From Bacillota bacterium (GTDB lineage Bacteria; Bacillota; Limnochordia; Darwinibacteriales; Darwinibacteriaceae): DNA of 6,819 nt. Below the pieces are notes generated by a model. The model saw only the letters and a program-made list of their open reading frames with translations, did not search any database and was not told the DNA's origin. Shown one piece after another: positions 5,442 to 6,819 of this stretch; position 1 is the first letter of the stretch; each line of letters begins with the position of its first letter. The stretch lies in NCBI GenBank assembly GCA_012799115.1, contig JAAZLY010000245.1, positions 1 to 6,819 of the forward strand, given 5' to 3'. The position numbers were made by a program, and so were the translations under genes.

Positions 5442-6819
5442 ATGTTTAGAAAGTCGTGGTTCGTTGTACTCATAGTCTTAGCAGTGGCTTTCGCAGGCAT
5501 CGGTGTAGCTGCAGCCGAAACACTCACAGTAGCACAGGGCGCTGACCCAGTAACGTTAGACCCCCATGGACAAAATGATCAACCTTCAGCTCGTGTTCGC
5601 GTACAGATTTACGAGACATTGGTTAATCATGGACCTAACCTTGAGGTAATTCCAGGTCTAGCCAAGAGCTGGGAGCAGATTGATGACGTGACTTGGGAGT
5701 TTGTTCTCCAAGACAACGTTAAGTTCCACAATGGTGATGGTTTTACTGCAGCAGACGTAAAGTACTCGTTTGATCGCATTAAAGCACTACCATCCCCAGC
5801 AGCCTTCTTGATTGACTCCGTCAAAGAAGTGGTAGTTGTGGATCCTTACAGAGTACGAATTGTCCTACACGAGCCATTTGCTCCGATTCTCGCTCACCTA
5901 GCCCACCCATCCAACGCTATCGTTAACCGTCGTTCGGTTGAAGAAGCTGGCGATGGCTATGGTTCGCTAGTGGCTGTCGGAACAGGCCCATTCGTATTTG
6001 AAGAATGGGTAGCTGGTTCGCATGTAGAGCTCTCCCGTAACGAAGAATACTGGGGTGAGCCTGCAAAGGTCGAAAGACTAGTCATTCGTGGTATCCCTGA
6101 GAATACTGTAAGGGCGATCGAACTGGAGACCGGTGGCGTAGACATTGCCTACAACATCGATCCTACAGATGAGTTCCGCCTAACCGGTACACCTGGCTTG
6201 ATTCTTGACAAGTCACAGACTCTGTCCACAAGTTATATTGGTTTTAACGTAGAGAAGGAACCATTCAATGATGTACGTGTTCGCAGAGCAATCAACTATG
6301 CTCTTGACGTCGAAGCTGTCGTAGATTACATCTACACTGGTCAGGCTGCACCTGCAGGCGGACCACTAGCTCCACTCGTATGGGGTGCTATCGATGTCGA
6401 AGGATACGGTTATGATCCTGAGAAAGCCAAGGAACTTCTGGCCGAAGCCGGATATCCTAATGGATTCAAAACAACCATTTGGACCAATGATAATCCTCTG
6501 CGTATGCAGATTGCTGAAATGTTCCAAGCTGACCTAGCCGCAATCGGTGTCGATGTAGAAGTCCTGATCATTCCATGGGCTACCTACCTTGCAGACACAG
6601 CAGCTGGTAAACATGATATGTTTATCCTTGGTTGGGTAACAGTAACGGCTGATCCTGACTACGGTCTCTATGCTCTGTTCCACAGTAGCCAGTTCGGTGA
6701 CCCAGGTAACCGTTCCTTCTACTCCAATCCTCGTGTTGACGAGTTGCTTGACATGGGACGTACAGAAGGGGATCCTGAAAAGCGTGCTGCTATTTATGCA
6801 GAAGCACAAGAGTATATCG
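5442..6819 (+). CDS. ABC transporter substrate-binding protein, family 5, second copy (3' end beyond the window)
   Basis: 459 codons are visible with no stop before the window edge; the family usually ends at 500-540 residues, so roughly 50-80 are missing. Residues 1-25 form a signal peptide (R3, K4, hydrophobic core) ending V-A-A-A before ETLTVAQG. That is a signal peptidase I type site without a lipobox cysteine, and no cysteine is seen in the visible part. Landmarks are DPVTLDPHGQND near 36-47, KFHNGDGFTAADVKYSFDRI at 94-113, GTGPFVFEEW at 180-189, FNDVRVRRAINYALD at 275-289 and GYDPEKAKELLAEAGYP near 324-340. This resembles the DppA/GsiB-like branch of the family. It is clearly not a recent duplicate of the first SBP, which is longer and differs throughout. 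It has its own promoter and leader. Its permeases may lie downstream, or it may feed the upstream transporter; the window cannot decide. Confidence 0.93.
   Translation, partial: MFRKSWFVVLIVLAVAFAGIGVAAAETLTVAQGADPVTLDPHGQNDQPSARVRVQIYETLVNHGPNLEVIPGLAKSWEQIDDVTWEFVLQDNVKFHNGDGFTAADVKYSFDRIKALPSPAAFLIDSVKEVVVVDPYRVRIVLHEPFAPILAHLAHPSNAIVNRRSVEEAGDGYGSLVAVGTGPFVFEEWVAGSHVELSRNEEYWGEPAKVERLVIRGIPENTVRAIELETGGVDIAYNIDPTDEFRLTGTPGLILDKSQTLSTSYIGFNVEKEPFNDVRVRRAINYALDVEAVVDYIYTGQAAPAGGPLAPLVWGAIDVEGYGYDPEKAKELLAEAGYPNGFKTTIWTNDNPLRMQIAEMFQADLAAIGVDVEVLIIPWATYLADTAAGKHDMFILGWVTVTADPDYGLYALFHSSQFGDPGNRSFYSNPRVDELLDMGRTEGDPEKRAAIYAEAQEYI

Noticed and set aside
6534..6809. 91-residue reading frame on the - strand
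   Set aside because: It is antisense to the second SBP gene, which has clear family motifs, and its translation resembles no protein I know.

Overview
This 6.8 kb window holds one peptide-type ABC transporter operon and the start of a second transcription unit, all on the + strand. The order is: the last 63 codons of an OppD/DppD-type ATPase, a complete OppF/DppF-type ATPase, a substrate-binding protein (SBP) of family 5, an OppB/DppB-type permease, an OppC/DppC-type permease, a Rho-independent terminator, a promoter with a leader of about 135 nt, and a second family 5 SBP that runs off the right edge. Together the first five genes encode a full uptake machine: an extracytoplasmic receptor, a two-subunit channel and two ATPases. 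Both ATPases keep the C-terminal four-cysteine module known from Opp/Dpp/Nik-type importers. The substrate cannot be read from the sequence; oligo- or dipeptides are the default, but sugars and other solutes are possible.

The organism looks like a mid-GC bacterium, most likely in or near Bacillota. Support comes from strong AAGGAG-type ribosome binding sites 7-8 nt before the starts, a TTG start with a strong Shine-Dalgarno (SD), a classic -35/-10 promoter and a U-tract terminator. Both SBPs have plain signal peptides with a signal-peptidase-I-type site and no lipobox cysteine. Gram-positive monoderm SBPs are usually lipoproteins, so this hints at a lineage with an outer membrane or toga, such as a diderm Bacillota or a Thermotogota-like group. 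The lineage is an inference and is not secure.

The least ordinary material is non-coding. (1) Between the first SBP and the OppB-type permease lies a strong hairpin without a U-tract. Its 3' arm is also complementary to the permease ribosome binding site, so two mutually exclusive RNA folds are possible. (2) The leader of the second SBP gene (about 5307-5441) can fold almost entirely into a three-way junction. A continuous 21-nt strand (5394-5414) pairs with 5311-5339 through 21 base pairs interrupted by two one-sided bulges, and two hairpins cap it. It begins about 4 nt after the predicted transcription start and stops 12 nt before the ribosome binding site. I recognise no known riboswitch class, so it is a candidate undescribed cis-regulatory RNA.

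I see no tRNA, rRNA, insertion sequence, CRISPR array or phage gene. The protein-coding part is ordinary transport metabolism.
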